Assembly (NCBI GenBank): GCA_038222915.1
Contig: JBBRHH010000298.1
Span: 1 to 7,417, forward strand
Direction: 5' to 3'
Length of the DNA stretch: 7,417 nucleotides
Source: JBBRHH01 sp038222915
Lineage (GTDB): Bacteria > Planctomycetota > Phycisphaerae > Tepidisphaerales > Tepidisphaeraceae
Part shown: in pieces, positions 1 to 6,882 of the stretch
Layout: each line of letters begins with the position of its first letter
How positions within the stretch are numbered: the first letter of the stretch is position 1
The notes under the pieces: model-generated
Seen by the model: the letters and a program-made list of their open reading frames with translations, nothing else
What the model was told of the DNA's origin: nothing
The model's database searches: none
Position numbers and translations under genes: made by a program

Positions 1-2280
1 CACAATCCGGTGGATTGGTACGCCTGGGGACCCGACGCGTTCGCCGCCGCCCGCCGCGAAAACAAGCCCATCTTCGTCTCAGTCGGCTATTCGACCTGCT
101 ACTGGTGCCACGTCATGGAACGCCAGAGCTTCGAAAACGAAGCGGTCGCGGCCGAGATGAACAAGCGCTTCATCAACATCAAGGTCGACCGCGAAGAACG
201 CCCCGACGTCGATCAGCTCTACATGCTCGCCGTCCAGGTGCTCACCCAGCACGGCGGCTGGCCAATGAGCGTCTTCCTCGCCCCGGACCTTCGCCCTTTC
301 TACGGCGGCACCTATTACCCACCTGAGCGCTTCGTGGCCGTGCTCCGCGGCATCGAAGACGCGTTCCACAACCGCCCCGGCGATGTCATTCAACACTGCA
401 CCCAATTAACAGATGTCTTGGAGCAACTCGCCGAGCCGGCCGCCCCGCAGAATGTCATCCGCGTCGACAACGCCTGGATCGAGCATCTCGTCAGCCGCTC
501 AGTCCTCGACTACGAACCGCACCACGGCGGATTCGGCTCCGCGCCAAAGTTCCCGCGCGAAACACTCCTGGAAATGCTCCTCGTCCACAATCGCCATTTC
601 CCCAACCCCGATCGATTGAAGATGGTCAGGCACGCCCTCGTCGCAATGGCCGAAGGCGGCATCCGCGATCAGCTCGGCGGCGGCTTCCATCGCTACTCGA
701 CCGATGCGCGATGGCTAGTCCCGCACTTCGAGATCATGCTCTACGACAACGCAATGCTCGGATGGGTCTACACGGAAGCTTTCCGCCAGACCCAGGACAT
801 CCAGTTCGCAAACATCGCCCGCGGCATTTTCGATTTTGTGCTCCGCGAAATGACCTCGCCCGCTGGCGCTTTCTACACAGCCTTCGATGCGGAAGTCGAC
901 GCCCAGGAAGGCCTCTCATATTTGTGGACGCAGGAGGAGGTCCAGGACATCCTTCGCGGCCCCATGGTCGCCATGCCCACACCGCACGCCCGCGCCGTCG
1001 ACAAGATCCAGCACGAGTTCCCGCACGAAGACGTGCAGTTGTTTCTAAAAACCTACGGCCTCGACCGCGGCCCCAACTTCGCCGACCCCCATCACGGAAA
1101 CGGCCAGCCCGATAAAAACATCCTCTACCTCCCACAGCCACTTTCGGCAGTCGCCGAAGACGCCGGCACAAGCATTGAGCAGTTGGAAGAGCGGCTGGAA
1201 CCCATGCGAAGCCGGCTCTACGAAGCGCGGCGCAATCGCAAGCAACCGCTCCTCGATACGAAGATCATCACAAGCTGGAACGCCCTCATGATCCGCGCCT
1301 TGGCCTACGGCGGGAAGATCCTGCAGGAAGATCTCTACATCGACGCCGCCACCCGCGCCACCACCTTCCTCCACGATCACCACCGAACATCCGACGGCGG
1401 CCTCTGGCGCACCAGCCGCGACGGCGTCGCCAAACACGACGCCTTCCTCGACGATTACGCCTTCTTCATCCGTGCCCTGGTCGCCCTCAACGACGCCGGC
1501 GGCGAAACAAAGTGGGTGGAATACGCACGCGCCTTGGCCGCGACCATGATCGAAAGATTCGGCGAGATCGACGAAGAGAGTCCCAACGCATTGCCTGCGG
1601 GCTTTTACTTCACAAGTGAAACCGCCACCGACCTGATCATCCGCCAGAAGGTCGGCAGCGATTCACCCCTCCCCAGCGGCAACGCCATGGCCTTGATCGC
1701 ACTGCTCGAACTAGGCGATTCAGACAGCGCTCGAAGCACGCTCGGCACTTTCGCGCAGGCGCTCTCCGCCCACGCCGAAGGCATGAGCGCCATGGTCAAG
1801 GCCGCCACCTTGTTCCTGCAGGTCAACGAGCCATTCACCGTTACCGCGGCAACCGAAGACGAAGCCGCAGCCCGCCCGCCATCACCAAACAGCGTGGCCG
1901 AAACAGTCGTCACGCTTCGCGCCGAATGGGCAAGTGAAAACGAGCTCCACGTCCACGCAAAGATCTTCGACGGCTTCCACATCAACACAAACAACCCCGG
2001 CGAAGGCCTGATCGCCACGCGCCTAGAGCTCGAAGGCCAATCGCGAGATTCGGTCGAATCGATCGATTACCCGCCCGGCAAGGAACAGTCGTTCGCCTTC
2101 GCCGAATCACCCATCCGAGTCTACGACGGTGAAATAACATTCAACGTGCGATTCAAGCAAAGCATGGCCACAGCCGGCGAGCTGAGTGTCTTATTGACCT
2201 ATCAGGCCTGCAACGACGACGCCTGCTTCCCCCCGGTGACGAAAAAGCTCGCGCTGGAGGGGTTTGGTCAGACGGCTTGA
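1..2280 (+). CDS. DUF255 (YyaL/SPATA20-like) thioredoxin-fold protein with C-terminal DsbD-type domain, 5' partial
   Basis: The frame is open from base 1 and reads HNPVDWYAWG, the conserved start region of the DUF255 domain, so the gene begins upstream and the GTG at base 10 is an internal Val codon. Numbering codons from base 1, residues about 1-150 form the thioredoxin-like domain with a CYWC motif (C33, C36) in the family context GYSTCxWCHVME. Residues about 150-610 match the alpha-helical, AGE/six-hairpin-like body of YyaL, with HFEIMLYDNAML, KIITSWNALMI, DDYAFFIRAL and PSGNAMA. From about residue 633 to the end the sequence switches to a beta-rich domain ending YQACNDDACFPPV, which resembles the N-terminal domain of DsbD (Pfam DsbD_N/DsbC); its two cysteines are C737 and C742. 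The family's biochemical role is not established. The thioredoxin motif and the DsbD-like cysteines suggest a thiol-disulfide function (inference). Localisation cannot be judged because the N-terminus is missing. It ends 16 bp from a convergent gene. Confidence 0.93.
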   Translation, partial: HNPVDWYAWGPDAFAAARRENKPIFVSVGYSTCYWCHVMERQSFENEAVAAEMNKRFINIKVDREERPDVDQLYMLAVQVLTQHGGWPMSVFLAPDLRPFYGGTYYPPERFVAVLRGIEDAFHNRPGDVIQHCTQLTDVLEQLAEPAAPQNVIRVDNAWIEHLVSRSVLDYEPHHGGFGSAPKFPRETLLEMLLVHNRHFPNPDRLKMVRHALVAMAEGGIRDQLGGGFHRYSTDARWLVPHFEIMLYDNAMLGWVYTEAFRQTQDIQFANIARGIFDFVLREMTSPAGAFYTAFDAEVDAQEGLSYLWTQEEVQDILRGPMVAMPTPHARAVDKIQHEFPHEDVQLFLKTYGLDRGPNFADPHHGNGQPDKNILYLPQPLSAVAEDAGTSIEQLEERLEPMRSRLYEARRNRKQPLLDTKIITSWNALMIRALAYGGKILQEDLYIDAATRATTFLHDHHRTSDGGLWRTSRDGVAKHDAFLDDYAFFIRALVALNDAGGETKWVEYARALAATMIERFGEIDEESPNALPAGFYFTSETATDLIIRQKVGSDSPLPSGNAMALIALLELGDSDSARSTLGTFAQALSAHAEGMSAMVKAATLFLQVNEPFTVTAATEDEAAARPPSPNSVAETVVTLRAEWASENELHVHAKIFDGFHINTNNPGEGLIATRLELEGQSRDSVESIDYPPGKEQSFAFAESPIRVYDGEITFNVRFKQSMATAGELSVLLTYQACNDDACFPPVTKKLALEGFGQTA

Positions 2281-2296
2281 GCATTCGAAGGCAAGT

Positions 2297-2656
2297 TCAC
2301 CGAAATGGCAGAAACTGCACTTGGTTGGCCCACTCCTCCGCTTCACTCGATGCCCAGATCAATACCAGATCGTCAATGATCGCGCCAATCGGCTCGCCCT
2401 GATGAGTGGCAAAGACCCCAGGCATCGGCAAACCCGCGTCGACTCGCTGCGCGGCATGCGCCGTCATGGTATTGACGTCGTGAGAAACGATCAGGAGACC
2501 CTCTCGCGCAGCATAGTCCAGGACTTCTGCGTCTGGACGCTTAGACATATCGACCGCTCGTAATCGGACGAAATCAATACTCGGCTCGCGGCGTAGAACT
2601 CCGACAACGATTGCTTCCGTCAAATCATGATTGGCCAGGAAGCGCGGACGGCTCAT
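2297..2656 (-). CDS. DUF5615 PIN-like toxin-family protein
   Basis: This 119-residue protein matches the DUF5615 PIN-like family: an N-terminal strand RFLANHDL, a central PDAEVLDYAAREGLLIVSHDVNTM, and the C-terminal PMPGVFATHQGEPIGAIIDDLVLI followed by EEWANQVQFLP. Candidate metal-binding acidic residues of the PIN-like fold are D11, D42 and D60. PIN-type toxins are usually ribonucleases, but activity here is only inferred from the family. Many DUF5615 proteins have DEN near the N-terminus; this one has NHD, which I recall as common in this longer subgroup. The start codon overlaps the stop of the upstream DUF433 gene by ATGA, so translation is probably coupled. Its stop lies 16 bp from the end of the convergent DUF255 gene, leaving no room for a separate terminator. 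Confidence 0.85.
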   Translation of the reverse strand: MSRPRFLANHDLTEAIVVGVLRREPSIDFVRLRAVDMSKRPDAEVLDYAAREGLLIVSHDVNTMTAHAAQRVDAGLPMPGVFATHQGEPIGAIIDDLVLIWASSEAEEWANQVQFLPFR

Positions 2657-2979
2657 CGCAGTTGCCCCGCTTTTTCGGAGCGGGCCCTCTTTAGTCGCTC
2701 CACGACTGCGGTTGTTTTTTCTTCGCTGAGAGCACGGAGTCGGTCAAACGTCTCAGATTGTTTCTGGAGATATTCGTCCACCTCGACGCGGCGTCCCAGA
2801 TAGTGTGCGATCGCCCCATACACTTGCTCCAGAGTCAATACTGGAAAGTTTCTTTGTATCTCTTCAGGAGATTCGCCTTGTCGGAATCCGATGATCACCG
2901 AGTCCAACGAAATTCGCGTTCCACCCACGCGCTTCACGCCATGCTCGTCAGTGCCGATGTACGACTTGCTTTCATCCAT
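2653..2979 (-). CDS. DUF433 antitoxin-like protein
   Basis: This 108-residue protein carries a clear DUF433 domain at residues about 8-70: YIGTDEHGVKRVGGTRISLDSVI, then GESPEEIQRNFPVLTLEQVYGAIAHYL. DUF433 proteins have a helix-turn-helix-like fold and are commonly encoded just before DUF5615 PIN-like toxins, as here, so the likely role is antitoxin and autorepressor (family knowledge plus context). The tail from about residue 75 is charged and helical (SEEKTTAVVERLKRARSEKAG) and could be the part that binds the toxin. The ATG at 2979 is preceded by GAGG (complement of 2986-2989) with 6 nt spacing. The gene starts 56 bp downstream of the same-strand ABC exporter, but a TACAAT box in that gap suggests a promoter of its own. 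Confidence 0.87.
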   Translation of the reverse strand: MDESKSYIGTDEHGVKRVGGTRISLDSVIIGFRQGESPEEIQRNFPVLTLEQVYGAIAHYLGRRVEVDEYLQKQSETFDRLRALSEEKTTAVVERLKRARSEKAGQLR

Positions 2980-2995
2980 ACAGAACCTCGACCAT

Positions 2996-3001
2996 ATTGT
3001 A
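2996..3001 (-). promoter_or_regulatory. Candidate -10 box for the DUF433/DUF5615 module
   Basis: On the minus strand this reads TACAAT, five of six matches to the sigma-70 -10 consensus, placed 16 nt before the DUF433 ATG. No convincing -35 hexamer is seen 16-18 bp upstream. If used, the transcript would have a leader of only about 10 nt that still includes the GAGG ribosome-binding site. The same TACAAT hexamer is the -10 proposed for rpsR. In toxin-antitoxin modules the antitoxin often represses its own promoter; I see no clear operator repeat here. Confidence 0.35.
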
Positions 3002-3035
3002 CCCGCCCCGAACGCCTAACTCGACATTGTCGCGA

Positions 3036-5198
3036 TTACGCCACCGCCGGCGCCGCAAACAACTGCCGCTCATACAACTGCTGATAAAGCGGACAAGTCT
3101 GCAAAAGCTGCTCGTGCTTCCCCTGTCCAACAATCTGCCCCTTATCCATCACCACAATCGAATCCGCACTCAAAATCGTGCTGAACCGATGTGCGATCAC
3201 GAACGTCGTCCGCTCATGGATCAACGACTCAATGGCCTGCTGAATCAAATGCTCGCTCTCGGAATCCACTTGGCTCGTCGCCTCATCAAGAATCAGAATC
3301 GGCGTCTGCCGCAGAATCGCCCGCGCAATGCAAAGGCGTTGTTTCTGGCCGCCCGAAAGGCTCGCCCCATGTTCGCCCAGAATTGTGTCATATCCGTCGG
3401 CCTTTTCCAAAATGAAATCGTGGGCAAAAGCACGCTTCGCCGCCGCGATGATCGCCTCGCGCGTCGCAAGCGGCTGCCCATACGCGATGTTGCTCGCGAT
3501 CGTCCCCGGAAAAATCACCGAGTCCTGCGTCACGATCCCAATCTGCCGGCGAAGCGAGCGCAACGTCGCCCGCCGAATATCAACGCCGTCAATCAGCACT
3601 CGCCCCTGCTGCGGGTCATAGAAGCGCGGCAGCATAGCGAGTAGCGTTGTCTTTCCCGATCCGTTGCGTCCCACCACCGCGATGCACTTTCCCTTCTCAA
3701 CCGTCAGCGACACATTGGTCAGCGCGGGCGAAGGCGCGTTGTGATAGGAGAAGGTAATATCCTCAAATGTCAGCGAACGCTGGATCGAAGGAATATTGGT
3801 AAGCCGATCGGCCGCCAGTTCATTGCTCGCCGCACCACGCTGTACTCGTTTCAACTGAGCGGCCTGACTCCGAATCCCCGAACCCATCTCAACCGGAATA
3901 TCCAGCGTCTCAAAAATCCGCGCCGCCGCCGCATTGCTCTTCTGCAGGACGTTGTTCACCTTGCTCATCCGCCGAAGCGCCTCGCCCATGCCCACCAGGC
4001 AAGCCATCACCAACAGAAACGTGCTCGGCTCCAGCGTCTTGGCAACCAATACAAGATACGACGCATAAAGCACCACCGTCGCCACCGCCAGCAGATTGAG
4101 TGTCTCCATGATCGGCGGATTAAACGCATCAATCCGGCTCATCTTCAGTTGCTCGCCCACCAACCCTTGCATAATCGTCCGGTATCGCCGGCGTTCAAAT
4201 CGCTCAGCCAGGCTCGCCTTCACCACCCGAATCCCAATCAGCGATCCCTCAATCTGTCCCAGCATCGACGAAGAATTCTGTAACGCCCGCCGGCTGGCCC
4301 GCCGCATCTTCTTTCCAAACTTACGAATCACCAGCACCGCCAACGGCCCAAAAAGCCCAAGAAAAAGCACCAGCTTCCAAGAAAGAAACAGCGCCAGGGC
4401 CAGCGCCATCACGGCCTTGATCGGCTCTTGAATCGATTGCCCCAAAACAGTCTTAAATCCATCCTGAAGCCCCTGCGCATCCTGCACCAGCCGGCTGGTC
4501 ACGTCGCTAGTTCCCTTCATCCCGAAATAACTCATCGGGATGTGTAGCACATGATCGTAAAGCTGCCGCCGAATATCATTCACCGCCAGAATCGCGGCCT
4601 TGTCCGACAAATACTCCTGAAAAAACCGCACGATATTCCCCACGATCGTCAGCACCGCGATCACCGCAAGCACGCAGCCGATCGCCCACACCGGTTTGGT
4701 TGGCAGGGGGGCAACCAGTCTGCGCCCCGTGCGATAATGCCACGGCACGGCCTGAAGCGCCACCGACTGGACGCCGGTCGCCGAATTCGGATCCACAATC
4801 GGCACTATTTCGTTTGCGGGGTTTGCAAGATAATCAAGGACCGCCGAAGGGGTCGCCGGCGCATTCGCACCATCAATCCAAATTGCCTGCGCCGGCCCGA
4901 CCGGAATCCGCGGATGCCCGTCCAGGCGTTCTACCCGCACCGCCGTCGGATCATCCGACAGCTTGATGTGCAGCCGGTGCTCGACGACCCGGCTATTCAT
5001 CCAGTCCTGAACGCTCTGGCCCGACAGTAGGATCTTGAAGACCGGCAGCATCGTCCCCAGTCCGCCCGTGAAGGCCGCCCCCACGAAGAAGGCGCAGAGA
5101 ATCGAGATCACGACAATTCTGCGATGCGGGCCGAGATATCGGCATGCGCGGTAGAAGTCGGCGTTGTTGCGGGGCTTGGTGCGTTGGGGATCGCTCAT
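3036..5198 (-). CDS. MsbA-like ABC exporter (fused permease and ATPase)
   Basis: This 720-residue half-transporter has one type-I exporter membrane domain and one nucleotide-binding domain, and should act as a homodimer in the inner membrane. The first membrane helix spans about 28-52 and the second begins near 170; further hydrophobic stretches include MALALALFLSWKLVLFLGLFG and LLAVATVVLYASYLVLV. The ATPase domain, about 470-710, has Walker A GRNGSGKTT (K516), a Q-loop VTQDS, signature LSGGQ (614-618), Walker B ILILDE (D638, catalytic E639) and an H-loop histidine (H670), so it looks active. MsbA relatives move lipid A or other lipid-linked glycans; the substrate here is unknown. The loop between helices 1 and 2 is about 115 residues, far longer than usual, making the protein longer than the roughly 580 residues of typical family members. 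The start is preceded only by a weak AAGG. It diverges from a sugar aminotransferase gene, which hints at an envelope glycan role (inference). Confidence 0.93.
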   Translation of the reverse strand: MSDPQRTKPRNNADFYRACRYLGPHRRIVVISILCAFFVGAAFTGGLGTMLPVFKILLSGQSVQDWMNSRVVEHRLHIKLSDDPTAVRVERLDGHPRIPVGPAQAIWIDGANAPATPSAVLDYLANPANEIVPIVDPNSATGVQSVALQAVPWHYRTGRRLVAPLPTKPVWAIGCVLAVIAVLTIVGNIVRFFQEYLSDKAAILAVNDIRRQLYDHVLHIPMSYFGMKGTSDVTSRLVQDAQGLQDGFKTVLGQSIQEPIKAVMALALALFLSWKLVLFLGLFGPLAVLVIRKFGKKMRRASRRALQNSSSMLGQIEGSLIGIRVVKASLAERFERRRYRTIMQGLVGEQLKMSRIDAFNPPIMETLNLLAVATVVLYASYLVLVAKTLEPSTFLLVMACLVGMGEALRRMSKVNNVLQKSNAAAARIFETLDIPVEMGSGIRSQAAQLKRVQRGAASNELAADRLTNIPSIQRSLTFEDITFSYHNAPSPALTNVSLTVEKGKCIAVVGRNGSGKTTLLAMLPRFYDPQQGRVLIDGVDIRRATLRSLRRQIGIVTQDSVIFPGTIASNIAYGQPLATREAIIAAAKRAFAHDFILEKADGYDTILGEHGASLSGGQKQRLCIARAILRQTPILILDEATSQVDSESEHLIQQAIESLIHERTTFVIAHRFSTILSADSIVVMDKGQIVGQGKHEQLLQTCPLYQQLYERQLFAAPAVA

Positions 5199-5304
5199 GC
5201 GGAAACGGCCTTGGGGTCGATATATTTATCGGACGAAAGGGGGTCGATTGTACAGTATCGTTCGCGCACTAGGCAGAGCTTGACCGAGAACAGTGAAGGA
5301 GCAC
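5199..5304. promoter_or_regulatory. Divergent promoter region between ABC exporter and aminotransferase genes
   Basis: This 106-bp gap must hold the start signals for both divergent genes. On the minus strand TACAAT (complement of 5247-5252) is a fair -10 box for the exporter. On the plus strand the overlapping TACAGT (5251-5256) could serve the aminotransferase. Neither has a good -35 at 16-18 bp. The 9-mer GGGGTCGAT occurs twice in the same orientation, at 5213-5221 and 5240-5248, 27 bp start to start, with the second copy touching the -10 boxes. Between them lies the inverted repeat CGATA-TATT-TATCG (5218-5231). Repeats around the presumed start sites may be operator sites, though the regulator is unknown. 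Confidence 0.4.
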
Positions 5305-6450
5305 ATGGCGACACCTATCCCCTTGTCACGACCCGACATCACCCGCGCCGAAATTGACGCCGTGGTTGAAGTAATGGGCACGCCAACCCTCTCCATCGGG
5401 CCAAAACTTGAGGAATTCGAACGTGCCTGCGCCACCCTCGCCGGCCGTCAGCACGCCGTCGGCGTCAGCTCTGGCACCGCCGGCCTCCACTGCACAATGA
5501 TCGCTGCCGGCGTCGACTCAGGCGATGAAGTCATCACCACGCCCTTTTCCTTCGTCGCCAGTGCCAACTGCGCCCTCTATGTCGGCGCCAAGCCGGTCTT
5601 CGTCGACATCGACCCGCAAACTCTGAACATCGACCTCGACAAAATCGCCGCCGCCATCACCCCCAAAACCCGCGCCATCGTCGGCGTCGAAGTCTTCGGC
5701 CACCCCGGCGGCATGGCCGAGCTCGAACAACTCGCACAAAAACACGAGTTGGTGTTAATCGAAGACGCCTGTGAAGGCCTCGGCGGAAAGCTTGGGCAGC
5801 GCCCCATCGGCTCCTTCGGCCGAGCCAGCGTCTTCGCCTTCTATCCCAACAAACAGATCACCACCGGCGAAGGCGGCATGATCCTCACCGACGACGACAA
5901 GTTCGCCGAGCTCTGCCGCGCCCTCCGAAATCAAGGCCGCGAAGGAATGTCCTGGTTGGCACACCAAAGGTTGGGCTACAACTATCGTCTCAGCGAAATC
6001 AACGCCACCATCGGCGTCGCCCAGCTCCGCCGCCTCGATGAAATCCTCGAAAACCGCCGTCGGGTCGCCCACCACTACATCGAACGCCTCATGACCAACA
6101 AATTCCTGATCCTTCCAACTGTGATGGAAGACACGCTCATGAGCTGGTTTGTGTTTGTGGTTCGCCTGAACGACCTCTTCACCCCCGCCGACCGCGACGA
6201 AATCATCTCCGCGTTGCGCTCAGAAGGCATCGGCGCGAACAACTATTTCCCCCCCATTCACCTTCAACCGTACATGGTCGAGAAATTCGGCTACCGCGAA
6301 GGCGACTTCCCCGTCTGCGAATATGTCGCCTCGCGCACAGTCGCCCTCCCCTTCTTCAGCCGAATGACTGCCCGCCAGATCAACCGCGTCTGCGATGTTC
6401 TCGAACGCCTGCTGGAGAAACAGATCGTAGCCCACAAGCCCCGCTTCTGA
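5305..6450 (+). CDS. DegT/DnrJ/EryC1/StrS family PLP-dependent sugar aminotransferase
   Basis: This 381-residue protein has the full pattern of the DegT/DnrJ/EryC1/StrS family, which transfers an amino group (usually from glutamate) to nucleotide-linked keto-sugars for lipopolysaccharide, glycan or secondary-metabolite synthesis. Visible landmarks are PLSRPDITRAEI at the N-terminus, SSGTAGLH in the cofactor phosphate region, EDACEGLGG with the pyridine-binding aspartate D154, and FAFYPNKQITTGEGG with the Schiff-base lysine K183. RLGYNYRLSEINATIGVAQL follows, the conserved dimer-interface region. Length is normal for the family. The ATG at 5305 is chosen over the in-frame GTG at 5293 because it gives the usual short MATPIPLSRPD start and follows a GAAGGAG motif (5295-5301), although the 3-nt spacing is short. 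The sugar substrate cannot be told from sequence alone. It diverges from an MsbA-like exporter, so a shared role in envelope glycan synthesis and export is possible. Confidence 0.93.
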   Translation: MATPIPLSRPDITRAEIDAVVEVMGTPTLSIGPKLEEFERACATLAGRQHAVGVSSGTAGLHCTMIAAGVDSGDEVITTPFSFVASANCALYVGAKPVFVDIDPQTLNIDLDKIAAAITPKTRAIVGVEVFGHPGGMAELEQLAQKHELVLIEDACEGLGGKLGQRPIGSFGRASVFAFYPNKQITTGEGGMILTDDDKFAELCRALRNQGREGMSWLAHQRLGYNYRLSEINATIGVAQLRRLDEILENRRRVAHHYIERLMTNKFLILPTVMEDTLMSWFVFVVRLNDLFTPADRDEIISALRSEGIGANNYFPPIHLQPYMVEKFGYREGDFPVCEYVASRTVALPFFSRMTARQINRVCDVLERLLEKQIVAHKPRF

Positions 6451-6470
6451 TCCTCGCCGCCACAGCGCAT

Positions 6471-6500
6471 AAAAAAAACCCCGGGGGGCTTTCCCGGGGT
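6471..6500 (-). terminator. Rho-independent terminator reading leftward
   Basis: ACCCCGGG (6478-6485) pairs perfectly with CCCGGGGT (6493-6500) around a 7-nt loop, an 8-bp GC-rich stem. A run of eight A (6471-6478) precedes it on the plus strand, so on the minus strand the hairpin is followed by a U8 tract, the classic intrinsic terminator arrangement. On the plus strand no T-tract follows, so although it lies 27 nt after the aminotransferase stop it is better oriented for minus-strand transcription. It may still help end the aminotransferase mRNA by structure alone. Confidence 0.7.
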
Positions 6501-6686
6501 CATAGGAGGGGGGAATGGAGTTGAGTGCGTTTGTTGCAACAAAGTCCTGAGGGCTTAGGAATTTGCCGCCGCGATCTCAACGAAAGGGGTAAAGCAAGGC
6601 GTGTGCCCTTAGATCGTGGATCCACCGGCAAAAAATACCGACAATCCGAATATTGTCTTAAGGATCTATAATAAAAGAACTTATAA

Positions 6687-6776
6687 TTAAAACGTATACT
6701 GCGACTGGTCGTACGGCTTCTCGTTTCGCTGATCCACCCGTGTAATTCTGACCGACTTCCCACGCACTACTGTCAC
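6687..6776 (-). CDS. Possible small ORF, 29 residues, unknown
   Basis: A minus-strand frame opens with GTG (complement of 6774-6776) and ends at TAA (complement of 6687-6689). The product ends RVDQRNEKPYDQSQYTF; it is hydrophilic, with a basic beta-like first half (MTVVRGKSVRI). Its residue mix looks more protein-like than a typical chance frame, and most codons end in G or C as in the neighbours. The only ribosome-binding candidate is AGGG about 10 nt before the GTG, which is weak, and an in-frame TAG lies a few codons upstream. It could be a real small protein, the remnant end of a lost gene, or chance. It sits between the rpsR terminator and the leftward terminator at 6471-6500. Confidence 0.2.
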   Translation of the reverse strand: MTVVRGKSVRITRVDQRNEKPYDQSQYTF

Positions 6777-6852
6777 ACTAGCTGCGCCCTATCAGGGCGT
6801 TCTGACTCACCACGGCAATCATCGAAGCCTGTAACATCCGTCAAACGCAGAA

Positions 6853-6882
6853 AACGCCCGCGCAGATTTCTGCGCGGGCGTT
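6853..6882 (-). terminator. rpsR transcription terminator hairpin
   Basis: AACGCCCGCGCAG (6853-6865) pairs perfectly with CTGCGCGGGCGTT (6870-6882) around a 4-nt loop, a 13-bp very GC-rich stem. On the minus strand the arm ends in TTTT followed by CTGCG, giving a short U-tract. The hairpin begins 42 nt after the rpsR stop codon and is the natural end of its transcript. On the plus strand it is followed by TGATTTA only, so a bidirectional role is weaker. Confidence 0.75.

Noticed and set aside
10..12. GTG as the start of the DUF255 gene
   Set aside because: The frame is open from base 1, and the preceding codons give HNP of the conserved HNPVDW motif, so this GTG is internal and the gene starts outside the window.
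2264..2563. Plus-strand open frame of 99 codons overlapping the end of the DUF255 gene
   Set aside because: It is antisense to the well-supported DUF5615 gene and shows no family features.
3741..4283. Plus-strand open frame of 180 codons inside the ABC exporter gene
   Set aside because: It is Arg/His/Asn-rich with no family features and lies antisense to a fully conserved exporter; the same applies to frames at 2997-3644 and 4551-5030.
5293..5295. GTG as the start of the aminotransferase
   Set aside because: It overlaps the GAAGGAG ribosome-binding motif and adds residues not usual for the family; ATG 5305 fits better.
6500..6763. Minus-strand open frame of 87 codons ending at the leftward terminator
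   Set aside because: The product is rich in Arg and Ser with no fold-like pattern, it crosses the AT-rich patch in another frame, and its stop lies in the terminator stem; it looks like chance.
6785..6799. Small hairpin as a tRNA arm or separate terminator
   Set aside because: The 6-bp stem with a 3-nt loop has no T-tract on either side, and no cloverleaf can be built around it.
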